The position numbers and the translations under genes were made by a program. 64,000 nt of DNA, taken from contig NZ_OBQC01000003.1 in the NCBI RefSeq assembly GCF_900220965.1, positions 248,001-312,000 on the forward strand, given 5' to 3'. The notes under the pieces are model-generated. The model did not search any database, was not told the origin of the DNA, and saw only the letters and a program-made list of their open reading frames with translations. The stretch comes from Ureibacillus acetophenoni (GTDB taxonomy: Bacteria > Bacillota > Bacilli > Bacillales_A > Planococcaceae). Positions 44,700 through 54,500 of the stretch are shown here, in pieces; the stretch's first letter is position 1; every line of letters begins with the position of its first letter.

Positions 44700-45596
44700 C
44701 TAGTTCAAGAATTTTTCTATCTCTGTTTTTAATTGTTGTAAATCGTCAATTAATGGTGAATGGCCACAGTTTTCAAGTTTTACTGTTTTTGCTTTATCAC
44801 CAAAGTCTTCGATAATTTCTTCTGTCATACTAAATGTCACAACTAAATCTCTATCTCCATATAGATTTAGTACTGGAATGTTAATTTTATCGACTTCACC
44901 AGTGCCTTCAGCTGCAGCGTTATCAACGTGACTTATATTAAAAGTATTTAAAGCATGGTAAACATCTGCTAGATTTCTTTGTGTCAACATATCGTTAACA
45001 TACTCATTATATTTTTCTTCCTCAGGTTGCTTATGAGTATAAATTGCTGCATTCCATATCATTTTTAACCCTTCAGTATTTCTTGTATCGTAAAGAGCTT
45101 GCATTGGAATGGTCTTCATTGCATCAGCTTCAATTTCCTCTATCGTTGTAAAACGAGTTGAAAGATCAGGTGATCCATCACTATTTGATTTGTAGTGTGG
45201 ATAGCCTCTAGTAGAACCTGAAGCTAGCAGAACTAGTTTTTCGCAATATTCTGGATATTGGATGCAGAATTGCATACAAACTGTTCCTCCGAATGACCAA
45301 CCTACTAAACTAAAATTCTTTAACTCTAAAGCGTCGGCGAATAGTTTAATATCATCGCTGAAATCTCTTACATGTTCAGCTCTAGAGTTATATGTTGACC
45401 CACCGAAGCCTCTTAAATCAGGAGCGATGATAGTAAAATCTTTACTAAATGCTTCCATTAATACATCCCAATGTTTAGAAGATGTCATATTTCCGTGAAT
45501 AAACAGAACAAGCTTTTCACCACCTGGTCGTTCACGATACGTAATTGTTTCGCCATTTGGTAGTTGTACAGCCTTTAATTGATCGATAACCTTCAT
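44700..45596 (-). CDS. Alpha/beta hydrolase
   Basis: This 298-residue protein has the HG oxyanion motif LFIHGNMTSSKHW, the nucleophile elbow GWSFGG (Ser near residue 104), an Asp in YGDRDLVV and His in NCGHSPLID. It may cleave an ester, thioester or C-C bond, as hydrolases of aromatic and diketone pathways do. I take the ATG at 45596, six bases after AGGAGGG, over an earlier one at 45644 inside the KASIII-like gene. It lies 11 bases after the KASIII-like stop. Confidence 0.9.
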   Translation of the reverse strand: MKVIDQLKAVQLPNGETITYRERPGGEKLVLFIHGNMTSSKHWDVLMEAFSKDFTIIAPDLRGFGGSTYNSRAEHVRDFSDDIKLFADALELKNFSLVGWSFGGTVCMQFCIQYPEYCEKLVLLASGSTRGYPHYKSNSDGSPDLSTRFTTIEEIEADAMKTIPMQALYDTRNTEGLKMIWNAAIYTHKQPEEEKYNEYVNDMLTQRNLADVYHALNTFNISHVDNAAAEGTGEVDKINIPVLNLYGDRDLVVTFSMTEEIIEDFGDKAKTVKLENCGHSPLIDDLQQLKTEIEKFLN

Positions 45597-45607
45597 GACA
45601 TTCCCTC

Positions 45608-46618
45608 CTATTCTTTTCCCCATCGAATTGTAATTGCACCCCATGCATAACCAATACCGGCACTTACTAAAGTAATTACATCACCATCTCTAATTTTTCC
45701 TTCTTCTAGTGCCAGTTTAAGAGATAAAATTTGATCGATTTGACCGATATGACCATAATTCGAAAGATAAATAGAATTTTCCTCATCTAAATTAAACGAT
45801 TTTAAAATATAATCATGTGCTGATTTTTTCACGTGAAGCATTCCTAGATAGGACAAATCACTTTCATTAAATCCGCTTTTTATCAAAGAATTACGGATTA
45901 CTTTTATAAAATTATCTATTGACTTCTGTTCAAGTCGGCTTTTCATGCCAGCAGGATCTAACACATCTAATCGATATAGCCCTTGTGCTAAGTGCTCCGA
46001 AGTTAAAGGTTCTTTTGTTCCTCCTACCGGAACTAATACATCTTCAGAAAACGAACCATCTGTAATAATTTCACTTTCATAGACGATATTTTCTTTTACA
46101 TCTTTTCTTAGTACTAGTGCTCCTCCACCAGCTCCGAGATTAAACATAAATCTTGTTCTTTCATTTTTATAATCGATGAAATCATGATTACGATACCCAC
46201 CAGCAAGTAATACAGTATTTATATTTTCATCTGACAACATTAAACTTTTAGCTAGTTTTATAGCCATAATCGTCGTGCCACATCTTAATTGTGTGTCAAA
46301 AGCCCACGCATTCGTTGCTCCAATTTCCTCTTGAATCTTTATGGCAGCTGTCCATAATGGATATTCTTTATGTTCTTCTCCAATGTAAATAATGACATCG
46401 ATTTCTCTAGGATCAATATTTGCATTATCAATGGCATCTTTTGCTGCATGAATTCCCATTTGAACAGTATGATCATCTTTTCCAGCAATCGTTTTTTGAT
46501 TAATACCCATTTTTGTTTTTACAATATGTGCAGGTATATCTGCAATTTGAGCAATCTCTTCTCCTGTCATTCTTTCCGAAGGTAAATATAAACCTATTCC
46601 AATGATCCCTACATTCAT
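45608..46618 (-). CDS. KASIII-like (FabH/thiolase superfamily) synthase
   Basis: This 336-residue protein is a chalcone/KASIII-type condensing enzyme. It has a complete catalytic triad: Cys in TQLRCGTTIMA (C113), His in LHVKKSAHD (H262) and Asn in YLSNYGHIG (N287), spaced as in FabH. FabH starts fatty-acid synthesis, but here it sits inside a transport and acyl-CoA operon with no acyl-carrier-protein gene. It might condense or cleave an acyl-CoA. The ATG overlaps the livM-like stop by four bases, so translation is coupled. Confidence 0.85.
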   Translation of the reverse strand: MNVGIIGIGLYLPSERMTGEEIAQIADIPAHIVKTKMGINQKTIAGKDDHTVQMGIHAAKDAIDNANIDPREIDVIIYIGEEHKEYPLWTAAIKIQEEIGATNAWAFDTQLRCGTTIMAIKLAKSLMLSDENINTVLLAGGYRNHDFIDYKNERTRFMFNLGAGGGALVLRKDVKENIVYESEIITDGSFSEDVLVPVGGTKEPLTSEHLAQGLYRLDVLDPAGMKSRLEQKSIDNFIKVIRNSLIKSGFNESDLSYLGMLHVKKSAHDYILKSFNLDEENSIYLSNYGHIGQIDQILSLKLALEEGKIRDGDVITLVSAGIGYAWGAITIRWGKE

Positions 46619-47634
46619 TTTGAACTCTCCTTATTCTTTGAAAGTGGAACGACATTTAATTGAGCTTTCTTATCTTTCCATTGGAAGTACTTTGCTTGAA
46701 TAGTACCAACAATTCCTTTAGGGAAGAAGATTACTGCTAAGATATAAATAATACCGAAGAAGATAATCCATCGTTCAAATATTGGGAAATCCCTCGCTAG
46801 TCCTGATAAGTAATGCTGTGCCGATTCAATAACTACTGCCCCTACTAGTGGACCAATTAATGTTCCTACCCCACCTATGATCGTCATTAGTAAAGCATCT
46901 AACGTAATTTCCATTGTTAAAACGGCTGTATTCACAAATCGAAGTGAAACTGCATATAGTGAACCCGCTAAACTTGCGATGACACCAGCTAATACTGAGG
47001 CTATTACTTTATAATAAAGTGTTTTAAAGCCTAATGATTTTGTTCTTTGTTCATTTTCACGAACAGCGATTAGTACGCGACCTAATGGTGAATTTACAAA
47101 ACGTTTCAATACAATAAATACGATAACTATTAAAGCAAGAACGACTAAATAAAATACAATTCGATCTTTAAACACTTCCGGTGCTTTAAATGTGAATCCA
47201 TCATTTCCTTTTGTCACACTTCTCCACTTTTCAGCTACTACTAATAGAAGACCTGAAATTGCCATTGTTAACATAGCAAAGAAATGACTTTTCAAACGTA
47301 AAGTAAGTAGACCTACTATAAAACTTAATATTCCAGCAATTACCATACCAACGGCAATTGATCCAATAAATACGAAAATAGTAGATTCAAAGTCGTTTAG
47401 CATTATTGCTGTACAATAGGCTCCAATCCCGAAGAACATTGCATGACCAAAGGAAACGATCCCAGTATACCCAAGTAAAATATCGTAACTCATTGCCAAA
47501 ATACCAAAAATTAATATTTGTGTTACCAAAATCGTCAGTGTTCTAGAATCCATTACAAATGGGAATGCAATAAGGGCAAGCACAATAATAAATAAAAAAA
47601 TATTTGATCTTGATAGTAATATTGGTTTATTCAT
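46615..47634 (-). CDS. livM: Branched-chain amino-acid-type ABC permease (LivM-like)
   Basis: This 339-residue protein has about ten transmembrane helices and the LivM signature ISFIV..LTLRLKSHFFAMLTMA near residue 105 and GGVGTLIGPLVGA near residue 255. It forms the membrane channel with LivH. Transporters of this group import branched-chain amino acids, amides, urea, benzoates or other acids, so the substrate is open. It starts four bases after the livH-like stop. Confidence 0.92.
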   Translation of the reverse strand: MNKPILLSRSNIFLFIIVLALIAFPFVMDSRTLTILVTQILIFGILAMSYDILLGYTGIVSFGHAMFFGIGAYCTAIMLNDFESTIFVFIGSIAVGMVIAGILSFIVGLLTLRLKSHFFAMLTMAISGLLLVVAEKWRSVTKGNDGFTFKAPEVFKDRIVFYLVVLALIVIVFIVLKRFVNSPLGRVLIAVRENEQRTKSLGFKTLYYKVIASVLAGVIASLAGSLYAVSLRFVNTAVLTMEITLDALLMTIIGGVGTLIGPLVGAVVIESAQHYLSGLARDFPIFERWIIFFGIIYILAVIFFPKGIVGTIQAKYFQWKDKKAQLNVVPLSKNKESSK

Positions 47635-47638
47635 TTCC

Positions 47639-48502
47639 TCACCCCTTCGCCGTTGTGAATAATCCTTGAGGACGGAAGATTAACACAACTACCATTATTA
47701 TCATATTTACTGCAAGTGATAGATATGGAACGTAGTAAGCCATGAAACTACCTGCTAATCCAACTAAGATTGCAGCAAATAGTGATCCCTGGAAACTACC
47801 CATTCCCCCTATTACCACTACGATAAATGCCATAATTGCAAATTCCATTCCAAGCTCAGCATAAATTGCTCCAGAATATGGTGCAAATAACACACCCGCT
47901 AATGCTGCAAGAGCTGAACCCGTCATAAAGACAACTAAGAAGATTCGTTTAATATTAATCCCAAGTGCCTGTACCATTTCACTGTTCATAACCCCAGCTC
48001 GAACAACAAGACCAATTTTTGTGCGTGTGAGCATATAATGGAATAGCCCAAAAATGATAAATCCAAAGAAAATAATGAAAATACGATATTTAATAATAAT
48101 AATATCTCCTAGTTGCCAACTTCCGGCTAAAAGTTCAGGTACCTTTACTGCAACAACGTTTGGCCCGAAGACTACCTTAATCATTTCTTGAAGAACGAGC
48201 ATAAATCCTAAAGTGATTAGAATTTGTTGAACGAGATTTCCGTAAACTGGAGTAATAATTAACTTTTCCGTAATAAATCCAAAGACAAGTCCCGTTAAAA
48301 TCGCAACAATAATCCCTACAATAAAACTTCCAGAATAGGCATAGCTAAATACACCTGCATATGCACCCCACACGAATAACCCACCGTGTGCAAAGTTAAG
48401 GACATGCATTAAACCAAAAATAAGTGTTAGACCAGAAGCAAGTAAAAAAATTAACATTCCTGTGGCTAGCCCATTGATAATCAAACTAAAAATTAAATCC
48501 AT
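47639..48502 (-). CDS. livH: Branched-chain amino-acid-type ABC permease (LivH-like)
   Basis: This 287-residue protein has eight hydrophobic segments and the LivH pattern GLTLIFGLMHVLNFAHG (residues 24-40). GGMGSFQGSLFAAILVG near residue 234 is the loop touching the ATPase. It pairs with LivM to form the pore of the importer. A good ribosome site (GGGGGG) precedes the ATG, which is 12 bases after the LivF-like stop. Confidence 0.92.
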   Translation of the reverse strand: MDLIFSLIINGLATGMLIFLLASGLTLIFGLMHVLNFAHGGLFVWGAYAGVFSYAYSGSFIVGIIVAILTGLVFGFITEKLIITPVYGNLVQQILITLGFMLVLQEMIKVVFGPNVVAVKVPELLAGSWQLGDIIIIKYRIFIIFFGFIIFGLFHYMLTRTKIGLVVRAGVMNSEMVQALGINIKRIFLVVFMTGSALAALAGVLFAPYSGAIYAELGMEFAIMAFIVVVIGGMGSFQGSLFAAILVGLAGSFMAYYVPYLSLAVNMIIMVVVLIFRPQGLFTTAKG

Positions 48503-48514
48503 GTAGTTCCCCCC

Positions 48515-49225
48515 TTAGCCGATTCCTAAGTATTTATGCTTCAATTCATCATCTTCTATGAGTTCCTTCATTTCACCGTGGCGAACTGTTCTCCCATCGT
48601 CAATTAATGTAAAAGTGTCACCGATTTTGCTAGCCATATAAAAATTTTGTTCAACTAATACAATGGAAGTCTGTTTCTTCATTTCCACTATAGCTTCCAT
48701 TACTTTTTCAATGACAATAGGCGCTAGACCCTTGGAAGGCTCATCAATAAGTAGTAGCTTACTATCATTTACGAATGCTCGAGCCATCGCAAGCATTTGC
48801 TTTTGACCACCCGATAAATTTCCACCAGCTTTTTTCCAAAACTTTTTTAAATCAGGAAATAAGTTTAGAACGTATTCTAACTTTTCCTTACTTTCATCAT
48901 TTTCTTTTCGCATGGCTACTTTAATATTCTCTTCAACTGTTAAATCAGCAAAAACCCCTTGATCCTCTGGAACATATCCAATCCCTAAATTTGCAATATC
49001 ATAAGTTGGCTTTTTCGTTATGTCCTGATTTAAAAATGTAACCGAACCAGCTGTAGCCGGTGTTAAACCAATAATAGTTTTTAAAGTAGTTGTTTTTCCC
49101 GCACCATTTCGTCCTAGAAGAACAGAAACTTCACCTTCTTTAGCTTCAAAATGAACTCCTTGTAGAATATGGTACTGACCTATATGGGTATTGATATTAT
49201 CAAGTTTCAACAAGCTCTCCATCAT
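48515..49225 (-). CDS. livF: ABC transporter ATPase (LivF-like)
   Basis: This 236-residue ATPase has Walker A LLGRNGAGKTTTLK near residue 37, signature LSGGQKQMLAMARA and Walker B LLLIDEPSKGL. The short form and GYVPEDQGVF are typical of LivF. It drives import with LivG. It overlaps the LivG gene by 26 bases, and the AGGAGGG ribosome site is within that gene. A second ATG three bases later is equally possible. Confidence 0.92.
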   Translation of the reverse strand: MMESLLKLDNINTHIGQYHILQGVHFEAKEGEVSVLLGRNGAGKTTTLKTIIGLTPATAGSVTFLNQDITKKPTYDIANLGIGYVPEDQGVFADLTVEENIKVAMRKENDESKEKLEYVLNLFPDLKKFWKKAGGNLSGGQKQMLAMARAFVNDSKLLLIDEPSKGLAPIVIEKVMEAIVEMKKQTSIVLVEQNFYMASKIGDTFTLIDDGRTVRHGEMKELIEDDELKHKYLGIG

Positions 49226-49973
49226 AAAGCCCTCCTAAATAAGCATTTTGAACAGTTGTATTATTCATAATTTCGCTAGGGGATCCATCGGCTAATAGTT
49301 TCCCATTAAATAACACCATGATGGAATCTGATAAATCTAAAATCATATCCATTTTGTGTTCAATTAATAGAATTGTTTTGTCCCCTCTACTTTTAATAGA
49401 CTTAATAACATCTAAGATCGCTGGTACTTCCTCCAATGACATTCCAGCCGTTGGTTCATCAAGCATTAACACTTCCGTGTCAAGCGCAAGTAACATAGCG
49501 ATTTCTAGTTTTCGTTTTTCACCATGGGCTAATTGACTAGCAATATGATGGGCTTTGTTTTCGAGTAATACTTGTTCTAGGATTGTCAGCGCATCTTGTG
49601 TAATCTTTTTATAATGTAAATAATGTTTAAACGGGTTAAATCTTATTTTTTCTCTAGACTGTACAGCAAGGCGAACATTTTCTAACACTGTTAAATTTGG
49701 AAAAACATTTGTAATTTGGAAAGAGCGGCCTAATCCAAGTCTTGTACGTTCAACCGAAGACAGATTTGCAATCGATTGACCTTTAAAAAATACGTCACCT
49801 TCTGTATTCTTAAGCTCACCACTGATTAAGTTAAAAAATGTTGTTTTCCCAGCTCCATTTGGTCCAATGATGGACTTAAAATGTTTTTCTGGCATTTCAA
49901 AGTTGACGCGATCCACCGCCTTATGTCCACCAAAACTAATACTTAAATTTTCTGTACGAATAATTGGTTCCAT
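49200..49973 (-). CDS. livG: ABC transporter ATPase (LivG-like)
   Basis: This 257-residue ATPase has Walker A GPNGAGKTTFFN near residue 37, GLGRSFQ, signature LAHGEKRKLEIAM and Walker B VLMLDEPTAGM. The AHGEKR signature is typical for the LivG group. The ATG at 49973 follows AGGAGGAG; an upstream start at 50021 has no ribosome site. A hairpin separates it from the binding-protein gene. Confidence 0.92.
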   Translation of the reverse strand: MEPIIRTENLSISFGGHKAVDRVNFEMPEKHFKSIIGPNGAGKTTFFNLISGELKNTEGDVFFKGQSIANLSSVERTRLGLGRSFQITNVFPNLTVLENVRLAVQSREKIRFNPFKHYLHYKKITQDALTILEQVLLENKAHHIASQLAHGEKRKLEIAMLLALDTEVLMLDEPTAGMSLEEVPAILDVIKSIKSRGDKTILLIEHKMDMILDLSDSIMVLFNGKLLADGSPSEIMNNTTVQNAYLGGLYDGELVET

Positions 49974-50045
49974 TTTTCTCCTCCTATCTGCTCCTCTTAA
50001 AATCTTCTTGATAGTTTTCAAGAATCTAATGAAAAGATTTTAAGA

Positions 50046-50074
50046 GAAACAGACCAAATTTGTTGGTCTGTTTC
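50046..50074 (-). promoter_or_regulatory. Intercistronic hairpin after the binding-protein gene
   Basis: An 11-bp perfect stem (50046-50056 with 50064-50074) lies between the stop of the binding protein and the LivG start. It has no strong T-run. Such hairpins often protect the upstream mRNA or lower read-through, giving more binding protein than permease. Confidence 0.6.
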
Positions 50075-50085
50075 AAATTTTGTCC

Positions 50086-51357
50086 TTAATTCATAATTGG
50101 TGGCTCAGTTTCCTCTGGTGAAAGCTCACGAATTAATACAGGAACAGGATAATCAAATCCTTCCACTTCCTCTAAAGTTACAGAGTATAGCGGTTGTAAT
50201 GCCTGATGATCTTCCGGACGGAATGTCATAGTTCCTTTTGGAGTTTCAAATGACATACCTTCCATTAAAGGTATTAATGTATTACCATCTGCATCCCCAC
50301 CTGATTTTTCTAAAGCAGTAACAATTGCCATCGCAGCGGCAAATCCACCTGGAGTGAATAAATCAGGAACTTCGCCATTATGACGCTTTTTATGTTCGTC
50401 TACTAACCAATCATTAATTGGATTGTCTGGTAGAGTATGATAGTAAACTGAGAATCCTTCCATACCAACTAATTGACCCATTGTCATTAAAGCTGGAATA
50501 TCTGGAGCACCTGTTGAAATTTTGATGCCATTTTCTTGTAACTTCATGTCTGAAATTTGTCCCCAAGGTGAGTTAGCACCTGCCCAAACAACGAATAAGT
50601 AATCTGGTTTTGCATCAATAATTTTTTGTAAGTTTGATGTGAAGTCAGTAGCGTCAGCTGGCGCGTACTCTTCAGCAACAATTTCAGCTCCTAATTCTAA
50701 AGCTGCTGTTTTGAAAGCAGATACCCCATCCCAACCGAAAGAATAGTCCGGAGCAAATGTTGCAATTTTCACACCTTCACCAGCAATCGCAGCAGCCGCT
50801 GCATATGCGTCTTGTGAAGAGTTACGAGCTGTTCTAAAGATATAAGGATTAAACTCTGAACCTGTAATACTATCAGCAACAGCAGGTTCAACGATCATAA
50901 TCGTTTCATATTCTTCAGCTAATGGTAATACAGCTAATGTATCCCCTGAACTCGAAGAACCAACTAAGAAATCAACTTGATCATCTTCTAATAGTTTCGT
51001 AGCTTTTTGAACAGCTACTTCTGGTTTTGTTTCAGTGTCTTCATAAACTACTTCAATCTTTTTCCCTGCAACTTCCATTGTTCCACCAGTTGCATATTCA
51101 AGTCCTAATTCAAATCCCTTTTGTGTTTGTTTACCGTAGGACTCTAACGCACCAGTTAATGATGCTAGAACACCGATCTTGATAGTGCCACCAGATTCAG
51201 TTGCAGTTTCTGTCGTTTCTGTTTGCTCTTCAGAAGTTGAATCTTCTTTGTCAGTCGATGTGTCTGGTGTATTAGAAGATGATTGCTGTTCTCCACCACA
51301 TGCTGCAAGAATGATAACTAGAAAAGCCATCATAAGCAGATACCAAAACTTTTTCAT
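50086..51357 (-). CDS. livK: ABC transporter substrate-binding lipoprotein (LivK/AmiC-type)
   Basis: The product starts with a lipoprotein signal ending in ILAACGG (Cys at residue 20). A Ser/Thr/Glu-rich spacer of about 40 residues precedes a type I periplasmic-binding domain with IKIGVLASLTGALESYG. The mature protein sits on the outer face of the membrane and delivers the ligand to LivHM. The ligand is not evident. It is the first gene of the operon, with AAGGGGG as ribosome site and a cre-like box 22 bases upstream of the ATG. Confidence 0.93.
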   Translation of the reverse strand: MKKFWYLLMMAFLVIILAACGGEQQSSSNTPDTSTDKEDSTSEEQTETTETATESGGTIKIGVLASLTGALESYGKQTQKGFELGLEYATGGTMEVAGKKIEVVYEDTETKPEVAVQKATKLLEDDQVDFLVGSSSSGDTLAVLPLAEEYETIMIVEPAVADSITGSEFNPYIFRTARNSSQDAYAAAAAIAGEGVKIATFAPDYSFGWDGVSAFKTAALELGAEIVAEEYAPADATDFTSNLQKIIDAKPDYLFVVWAGANSPWGQISDMKLQENGIKISTGAPDIPALMTMGQLVGMEGFSVYYHTLPDNPINDWLVDEHKKRHNGEVPDLFTPGGFAAAMAIVTALEKSGGDADGNTLIPLMEGMSFETPKGTMTFRPEDHQALQPLYSVTLEEVEGFDYPVPVLIRELSPEETEPPIMN

Positions 51358-51378
51358 GAAAAATACCCCCTTCGTAAT

Positions 51379-51392
51379 TTAAAGCGCTTTCA
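51379..51392 (-). promoter_or_regulatory. cre-like CcpA box upstream of the liv/acyl operon
   Basis: The sequence, read as TGAAAGCGCTTTAA on the minus strand, matches the cre consensus TGWAANCGNTNWCA at 13 of 14 positions and has a near-perfect palindromic core. It lies 22-35 bases before the first start codon, where CcpA could act as a block. Confidence 0.6.
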
Positions 51393-51471
51393 TTTGCTTT
51401 GAATATAAGATAAACCATGGGAGTTACAAAAAAGTTACAACTTCGTGAACATTTACAACAAAATGTAGAAA

Positions 51472-51529
51472 ATAACAAAAAACGCTAATAACTTATGAAG
51501 AGAATTTACTCTTCCATAAATCATTAGCG
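51472..51529 (-). terminator. Terminator of the giant regulator gene
   Basis: A stem of about 20 bp with few mismatches (near 51483-51502 with 51509-51529) includes the regulator's stop codon and is followed on the minus strand by TTTTTT. It separates the regulator transcript from the operon. Confidence 0.8.
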
Positions 51530-54500
51530 CACAATCATTTCATATATTTCGTAGGTTGACTCCATTGGTTCAATGTTTAATTCATTTTTTAATACTTCTA
51601 CACATTTTTCAAACCACTTAACAGCTTGGGACCGGTTATTTAACTGGAAATAACTTAGCATAAGAAGTCGATATCCTTCTTCCCAAGTATTATCTTGTTG
51701 TATTAACTTTTCAGCCCAGTAAACAGCATCTTGGAATTTCTTTAGTCGTATTAAATTTTGAGCGATTCTTTCTATTACTTGAATGTATAAATTTACTAGT
51801 TCATTTCTAATTTGTTGAAGCCACTCTATATGCTGAAACTCTTCTAAAAGATTTCCTTTATATAATGATACTGATAACTGGAGCCACTCAATTGAGAGTG
51901 ATGGATTCTTCTCCGCTAACCCATTGGATGCAAACTTTTTAAAATATTCAATATCTGAAGAACTAGAAATACTAGGGTGAAGTTGATACATCGAATTTTT
52001 TCTTATAATATACGCACTTTCTTCTCTCGCATTTCTTTCTGGCTCTAATACTTTTAAGCAAGCATTATAAATTACCTTAAAGTCTCGTGCCATTGCCACA
52101 TCGTTACCATTCGGCCAAAGAATATGCAAAAGTTCGTCCTTTGTAACAAAGCGATCTTTGTTTAACAGTAAATATAAAAACAATTCCTTCGCTTTTTCAC
52201 GTTTCCATTCTTTATCATCTATTTCTTCATAGTCGCGAAAAATTCTAAATGCACCAAGTAAATTTACTGAAATGAAGTATCTAGGAACCACTACTCCCTC
52301 TTTATACTTAATCATCTGTCCTAATTTTTTCAAATCATCATTTGATTCAATTGACAATTGGTAACTTAATAACTGATGAAATATTAATAGATTTCTAGGG
52401 CCCAGTAATGTTATCTTCTGTACGAAAAATTCATATTGATGATTAAAACAGATTGATACAAATTGTTGAAATTCTAATGTAAAACGGTCCTTATCATCTT
52501 TTAAGAAATAAATATAAGACAACCAGAAACTACTGACCATCTGTCCATACTTATCTTTACATTGACTAAATAATTCTTTTGCTCTTTTTGCATAATGTAA
52601 TGCATCAGTGAGCGAATGATTCTCTACGTTAATTTTCGTAAAAGTAGCAAGTAATAATGCAGAGACCCAGGCATCTTGCACTCTTTCAGTTTCATATAAA
52701 CCAAGATTTGCATATGAAATACCTTCATCGATATTGCCATTTCTACTATACACAAGAGCTAACCCCATATAAGATTCTGCTTTTGCCCTAGTAACGTGAA
52801 TTTCATCCATAATTTCTATCGTTTTTAAATAGCTTTGTTCCGCAAATTTCACTTCGAATGGATTTAGTAAAAGCAAAGCATGTCCTCTACGTAAATAGGC
52901 AACGGCTTCAGCATATTGGGAAAAGTCCCTTTCACTATTTATTACACAATTGTTTGCTCGAACAAAAGATTCCTCAATTTCACCTAACATTGATAGAATT
53001 AATGAATTTAATACATCAGATTCGCGATGTGCATCTAAAGGAAGTACTTCTTTTGCTTCTCTAAGTTTAATTAACATCTTCGCATCATTTAGTTTCCCTT
53101 GTCTTAACAACGTTCGAACATCTAAATTTCCTTGATATAGTACTTCTTCAGGGAGATTCATATTCTTAACCCATTGTTCAGACTCATATGCTTTCCCTAA
53201 ATTGACTAAGTTCTCAGCGTATTGTCTTTGTAACAAATAAAGTTCTTCTTTTTCTATATTTACTCGCTCTGCAATTTTTAATGCTTTTTCTAAATAATCC
53301 TCTGCAAATGCTGGTTGTATCGTATCTAAATAGATATGAGCGATTCCTGCATATGTCTTTAATATAAAATAGTGATCCGACAGTTTTTCAGCATAAAATA
53401 AACATTGATCATAAGCCTTTTTAGCCTTTTCATATTGAGCTTTGTAACGTAAACATTCACCTTCATAAAAGAATATGGCGTAATAATCAGCCTTTATTGG
53501 ATCTGATAATTCTTTAATTCGCTCTAAGTAATAATCAAATTGTCCAGCATTAATAAAGAAGTTTGCGAATTGTACGAGTATTTCTGCGATTATTAATTCA
53601 TTTTTCGCTTTATTTGCATGATGGAGTGCAAACATGGGCTTATTTTCGTCGATAAAATATTGGGCAGCTTTGACATGTAGATTTGTAAATTCATCTTCAT
53701 CTTTTTCTTTCAGCTTCATTTCTAAAAACTGTTGGAATAATACATGGAAACGAAACTCCTTTTGTCCATTTAAATGTTGGATGAATCCTTGAATTTTTAA
53801 TAGCTCTTTTAACTGTTCTGCCATTGTTTCATTATAAAATTGCTTTATCAACTCAAAAGAGAATGTTGGGAAAATACTGAATTTTAATAATGCATCTTGC
53901 TGTAGGCTATTCATATTTTCAAAGATTTCTTCAGATAAATATGAGAAAAATTCATTTAATGAAAGATTGGTAATCTCATCAATGGATGTTGTTGAATCAG
54001 AATCTTTTAATTGTAATGCAAGTAGAATAATTGCAATTGCCCAGCCTTCTGTAACATCTAATATTTTTCGAACTTGAGTAATTGTTAAATAACAATCAAA
54101 ATAATCTTCGAACAATACTTGTATTTCTTCCTCAGAAAAAGCAAAATCCTGTTCTGTACATTCGATTAATTGTCCGTTCATTTTTAACTGGAAAAGGCAA
54201 TTCCAATTCAACTTTTGTCTAGTTGCTACGATAAAGTGAATATGCGAAGGCAAGTTTTCTATTATTTTATTTAGAACATAATTTATTTGGAATACGTGGT
54301 TAACAAGGTGAAAATCATCAATAACAATGTATAAGGGCGTATCAATCTTATAAAATTCATTTACAAACATTTTATACAATTTATTTAATTCATCTAGTTT
54401 TGGAAACATTGATAGATTGTCCCAACCGTTTAATGACGTACCAAAGCTATCACACACTCTTTGAATACTGTAAAATAAATGTCTCATAAAAGGTAATATA

